NCBI RefSeq assembly: GCF_020217005.1
Contig: NZ_JAIWOI010000377.1
Span: forward strand, 1-10,000
Direction: 5' to 3'
Length of the DNA stretch: 10,000 bases
From: Rheinheimera sp.
GTDB lineage: Bacteria > Pseudomonadota > Gammaproteobacteria > Enterobacterales > Alteromonadaceae
Positions 6,462-10,000 of the stretch are shown piece after piece. The position numbers were made by a program, and so were the translations under genes. Below the pieces are notes generated by a model. That model had not been told where the DNA came from. It searched no databases and saw only the letters and a program-made list of their open reading frames with translations. How positions within the stretch are numbered: position 1 is the first letter of the stretch; every line of letters starts with the position of its first letter.

Positions 6462-8779
6462 ACAGACTCCGCTAAGGATGAAGTGTGAACCGATAGATGA
6501 GAAAGAACGGCATGCATTATGTCGTCAACGCTGGGTAAAACGTCATAGGCGGCTTTGCCCAGAGGGATAAAACTATCGACAGCGCAGAGTCGTTGAATTC
6601 TAAAGTGCTCAGGTTTAGCTTCATGCAACAGGGTATAGAGTTCCTCGCTTAATGAACCACGGCGTCTGCATTCATCTACGATCACTATGTTCTTACATCC
6701 ATCCAGGTGCTGCACTATGGCATGTATGTCTAAAGGAACCAGATAACGGATATCAATAATACGAACAGCAATATTGCGACAAGCCAGATGTTTTGACGCC
6801 TGCTGACATAAATAATGACCGTTGCCATAGCTTAACAGCGCAACATCTTTGCCTGCGCCATAACTGCGGGGGGCGCCCAATTCAGGTAAGGCCGCATTGA
6901 TATCCGGCATGTTGTTCAGCCATAAGCCGTCTTTGCTCTGATGTAAGTCCCGCATCATATACAGTGCTATAGGCTCCAGAAAAATCACAACCCGTTTTTG
7001 CTCATAGGCTAACCGGACAGCCTGACGCAGCATCAGAACAGCATCTTCTCCGGTCGAGGGACAAAACACCAAAAGGCCCGGTATATCGCGAAATACCGCA
7101 AATGAATTGTCGTTATGGAAATGGCCACCAAAACCTTTTTGATAACCTAAGCCTGCAATACGGATCACCATACCATTGTGGAGTTGACCGTTGGAGAAGA
7201 AAGGTAATGTTGCCGCTTCTCCTCTGATTTGGTCTTCAGCGTTATGCACATAAGCTAAGAACTGGATCTCTGGCATGGCGATAAAGCCTTGTTGCGCCAG
7301 ACCTATCGCCAGCCCCAGAATACTTTGTTCATCCAGCAGAGTGTTGATCACTCTTTTATAGCCAAAATCCTGCACTAAGTGTTGTGTGATGCCATAGACG
7401 CCACCTTTTTTGGCAATATCCTCGCCACATAAAATAAGTTCAGGGTACTGGCTCATCAATTGATGCAGAGTCCAGTTCAGTAATTTGGCGATGTGTTGCG
7501 GCTTTTCTAAATTATGTTTGTCAAACTGCAGCGCGAGTTGGTTGTTAACTGCTGTCAGCGTTTTGGTCTTTATCGGATGGACTTTAGCAATAATGCTGTC
7601 GGTAATGGCCTCTGCACCTTGTAGTTTGGGTTGTTTGATGACACTTTGGCTGACCCGAACTATTTGTTGATCTAGATTGTGTAACCAGAGCAGCAGTTGT
7701 GCAGCGCTCAGCCAGCCTTTGGACAATATATAAGCCGCACCAAACCACAGCGGATCATTGGCGTGGTTCTGGGCGATTTGGCTTTGACTTAAGTAGGTTG
7801 CTTCGGCATCAGCACCGGCATGACCGAACAAACGTATTGTTTTTAGATGTAAAAATGCTGGTTTGCGGTTAAACCTGACATAGTCGGCAGCTGATTTTGC
7901 GGCATGATAGCTGGCGGACAGATCCTTGCCATCTGCAGTAAAATAGGCGATATCAGCATAACTCTGTAAGCGCCTAGCTATCCATCCGGCAGGAGTGGGT
8001 GTTGAAATCCCTATCTGATTGTCTTCACAAACCATCAGCAGAGGAAGAGCAAGCCCTTGATAACTGGTCCAGGCCGACGTATTAAAAGCTGCCTGAGCGC
8101 TGGCATGGTTGGCTGATGCGTCACCAAAACTACAAATGACGATTGGATCTGCAATACTGGCATCAGGCAAAGGCACAGAGGTGTCCGTCTGATTTTTATC
8201 AAGACGCTTTTTTAATTCAATGGCGAAAGCTGCCCCCAAAGCTTTTGGTAAATGTGAGGCAATGGTACTTGTTTGTGGCCATATATTTAATGGTACGCTG
8301 CCCAGCACCTTATGCCGTCCACCGGAGATTGGATCCAGACAACTGGCCGTGAAAGACAAAAGTAAGTCATACAGAGGCGTTTGCCCTGGGACTTGCTTGC
8401 TACGCTCAATAAAAAACGCGCCACTACGGTAGTGAAGTAAAGCCGGGTCCTGTGGTGTTAAAGCTGCTGCAATGGCCGCATTGGCTTCATGACCGCAGCT
8501 ACCTATAGTGTAAAAACTCTGTCCCTGGCGTTGCAACGTGCGTGAGCGTAAATCCAGCAGACGACTTTGCCATTGGCTTTGATACATTTGCATGAACTGT
8601 GCCTGGTCCAATGCCGCTTGCTGTTCTTGACGAGGGAGTTGATAGCTTTGCCAGAATGCTTTGTCTGCCTGTTGCAATTGCGCGCAAAAATCGGTAAACC
8701 ATGGATGACTTTGAGACTCTGCTGAATGATCAGCAGAGTCTTCTGTGAATGACGCCCAGGGCCAGGGGGATTGCTCCAT
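6458..8779 (-). CDS. Fused alpha/beta E1 component of a 2-oxoacid dehydrogenase (thiamine diphosphate-dependent)
   Basis: Decarboxylates a 2-oxoacid and would pass the acyl group to the lipoyl domain of an E2. The 773 residues join an alpha chain (about 70-370) and a beta chain (about 430-765) through a linker with no recognised domain. Alpha landmarks are GSCGHEA (93-99), HYRSG (116-120), the ThDP-Mg segment GDASAN (219-224) ending at EDNQ (252-255), and RLFGHAGAD with His320. Beta landmarks are GEDIAKKGGVYG (452-463), Glu484 in LLDEQS, which would activate ThDP, EIQF (504-507), His555 as probable catalytic histidine, and FLEPIALY (600-607). The layout is of the branched-chain/acetoin type rather than the homodimeric AceE or SucA type. 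GDG has become GDA. GAGG stands 7 bases before ATG; gcdH ends 10 bases upstream. No E2 or E3 gene is in the window. The substrate cannot be named from sequence. Confidence 0.88.
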   Translation of the reverse strand: MEQSPWPWASFTEDSADHSAESQSHPWFTDFCAQLQQADKAFWQSYQLPRQEQQAALDQAQFMQMYQSQWQSRLLDLRSRTLQRQGQSFYTIGSCGHEANAAIAAALTPQDPALLHYRSGAFFIERSKQVPGQTPLYDLLLSFTASCLDPISGGRHKVLGSVPLNIWPQTSTIASHLPKALGAAFAIELKKRLDKNQTDTSVPLPDASIADPIVICSFGDASANHASAQAAFNTSAWTSYQGLALPLLMVCEDNQIGISTPTPAGWIARRLQSYADIAYFTADGKDLSASYHAAKSAADYVRFNRKPAFLHLKTIRLFGHAGADAEATYLSQSQIAQNHANDPLWFGAAYILSKGWLSAAQLLLWLHNLDQQIVRVSQSVIKQPKLQGAEAITDSIIAKVHPIKTKTLTAVNNQLALQFDKHNLEKPQHIAKLLNWTLHQLMSQYPELILCGEDIAKKGGVYGITQHLVQDFGYKRVINTLLDEQSILGLAIGLAQQGFIAMPEIQFLAYVHNAEDQIRGEAATLPFFSNGQLHNGMVIRIAGLGYQKGFGGHFHNDNSFAVFRDIPGLLVFCPSTGEDAVLMLRQAVRLAYEQKRVVIFLEPIALYMMRDLHQSKDGLWLNNMPDINAALPELGAPRSYGAGKDVALLSYGNGHYLCQQASKHLACRNIAVRIIDIRYLVPLDIHAIVQHLDGCKNIVIVDECRRRGSLSEELYTLLHEAKPEHFRIQRLCAVDSFIPLGKAAYDVLPSVDDIMHAVLSHLSVHTSSLAESV

Positions 8780-8789
8780 TTTCTAACCT

Positions 8790-9965
8790 CTAGTTGGCAA
8801 ATGCTGCAAGGCCTGTTTGCGCGCGCCCCAGTATTAACGCATGCACGTCATGTGTTCCCTCGTAGGTATTGACGGCTTCCAAATTCATCAGATGACGAAT
8901 GACATGAAACTCGTCCGCAATACCATTGCCGCCATGCATATCGCGAGCGTTACGCGCTATGTCTAATGCTTTGCCACAGGAATTTCGTTTGATCAGTGAA
9001 ATAGTTTCAGGGGCGAGTGTGTCTTGATCCATTAATCGTCCCGCCTGCAGGCAAGCCAGCAGGCCAATACTAATTTCCGTTTGCATGTCTGCCAGTTTCT
9101 TCTGGATCAATTGATTGGCGGCTAAAGGCCTGCCAAACTGACTGCGATCGAGAGTATATTGGCGCGCGGCATGCCAACAAAATTCTGCAGCCCCCAATGA
9201 GCCCCAGGCAATTCCGTAGCGAGCTTTGTTTAAGCAACTGAAAGGACCTTTTAGACCTGTCACATCAGGCAATAACGCAGATTCAGGCACATGAACATCC
9301 TCCATCACAATTTCACCAGTCACAGAGGCTCGTAGCGAAAACTTACCCTCTATTTTTGGAGTGCTCAGACCTAGCATTCCTTTTTCCAGAATAAAACCAC
9401 GAATTTCACCCTCAAGCTTGGCCCAGACAATAAATACATCGGCAATAGGAGAGTTTGTTATCCACATTTTATTGCCATTGATGGTAAACCCATCCTGGTT
9501 GCGTGTGGCTACTGTTCGCATGCTCGCCGGATCTGAACCCGAATCTGGTTCTGTTAATCCAAAGCAGCCAACCCATTCGCCTGACGCGAGTTTCGGCAGG
9601 TAGTGCTGTTTCTGTGCTTCACTACCATAAGTGTAAATCGGGTGCATCACCAAACTTGACTGCACACTCATTGCACTTCGATAGCCGCTATCCACACGTT
9701 CTATTTCGCGCGCAATCAGGCCATAGCTAACATGATTGACGCCAGCGCAACCATAACGCTCTGGTAAGGTTGGGCCTAACAGGCCTAACTCACCCAGTTC
9801 GTTCATGATTTCCCGATCAAAATATTCTTTACGGTTGGCCTCCAGAATTCGAGGTTGTAATCGATCCCGACAAAAACTATGCGTCATATCACAGATCATT
9901 CTCTCGTCTTCAGACAGTAATTGTTTTAATAAAAATGGGTCTTGCCAATCAAAAGCTGCACGCAT
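8790..9965 (-). CDS. gcdH: Glutaryl-CoA dehydrogenase
   Basis: An FAD enzyme that oxidises and decarboxylates glutaryl-CoA to crotonyl-CoA, the shared late step of lysine, hydroxylysine, tryptophan and glutarate breakdown; electrons leave through ETF. The 391 residues match mature human GCDH closely along their whole length. Clear markers are [19 protein letters not shown] (92-110), whose Arg96 corresponds to the arginine that holds the glutaryl carboxylate, [14 protein letters not shown] (133-146), WITNSP (168-173), GKFSLRAS (207-214), RYGIAWG (249-255), QFGRPLA (276-282), and NTYEGTHD (366-373) with the catalytic base Glu369. GGAG lies 6 bases before the ATG. It is the first gene of the three seen in this operon; the promoter lies beyond the window edge, since only 35 bases remain upstream. 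The close match to GCDH makes this more specific than a general acyl-CoA dehydrogenase call. Confidence 0.95.
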   Translation of the reverse strand: MRAAFDWQDPFLLKQLLSEDERMICDMTHSFCRDRLQPRILEANRKEYFDREIMNELGELGLLGPTLPERYGCAGVNHVSYGLIAREIERVDSGYRSAMSVQSSLVMHPIYTYGSEAQKQHYLPKLASGEWVGCFGLTEPDSGSDPASMRTVATRNQDGFTINGNKMWITNSPIADVFIVWAKLEGEIRGFILEKGMLGLSTPKIEGKFSLRASVTGEIVMEDVHVPESALLPDVTGLKGPFSCLNKARYGIAWGSLGAAEFCWHAARQYTLDRSQFGRPLAANQLIQKKLADMQTEISIGLLACLQAGRLMDQDTLAPETISLIKRNSCGKALDIARNARDMHGGNGIADEFHVIRHLMNLEAVNTYEGTHDVHALILGRAQTGLAAFAN

Positions 9966-10000
9966 CTTAGACTCCAGATAGAAAACACAAAAAGTGCTGG

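Noticed and set aside
6458..9965. Small open frames opposite or inside the E1 and gcdH genes, including a 67-codon minus-strand frame at 8499-8702
   Set aside because: They overlap strongly conserved coding sequence in another frame and lack ribosome binding sites or family features.
8790..9965. General short-chain acyl-CoA dehydrogenase instead of GcdH
   Set aside because: The near-identical GCDH signatures around Arg96 and Glu369 and the RYGIAWG segment make glutaryl-CoA dehydrogenase much more likely.

Overview
The window looks like chromosomal DNA from a Gammaproteobacterium, probably a free-living aquatic Alteromonadales/Chromatiales-type organism (Rheinheimera, Alishewanella or Shewanella-like). 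This rests on the gene set, tight bacterial gene packing, ATGA overlaps, Shine-Dalgarno sites and moderate base composition. The genus is a guess. No mobile element, CRISPR array, tRNA or rRNA was seen.

Positions 1-1751 (+): the end of a small membrane protein (possibly DUF3649-like) overlaps by 4 bases a PepSY-TM membrane protein. Such pairs are usual beside TonB-dependent siderophore receptor genes. Positions 1846-2148 (-): a 100-residue soluble protein of unknown function with a CX5CX2C cluster and a fourth cysteine.

Positions 2284-4904: a nitric-oxide module. A single-subunit quinol-type nitric oxide reductase (norB/norZ, minus strand) has all heme and FeB ligands and ends at a good intrinsic terminator. 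In front of it lie a sigma-54-like -24/-12 element and three GGT-N7-ACC repeats. That is the published layout for the NO-sensing activator NorR, whose gene is not in the window. A SirB2-family membrane protein is divergent from it. With no nitrite or nitrous oxide reductase genes in view, NO detoxification is the simplest role.

Positions 5385-9965 (-): a tight three-gene operon. It reads, in transcription order, glutaryl-CoA dehydrogenase (gcdH), a fused alpha/beta E1 of a 2-oxoacid dehydrogenase, and a FabD-like acyltransferase. The last keeps the Ser-His dyad but has Met where FabD has the malonyl-binding Arg. No E2, E3 or acyl carrier protein is present. The three suggest an acyl-CoA pathway that joins 2-oxoacid decarboxylation, glutaryl-CoA oxidation and acyl transfer; its substrate cannot be read from sequence. 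This operon is the least conventional part of the window.
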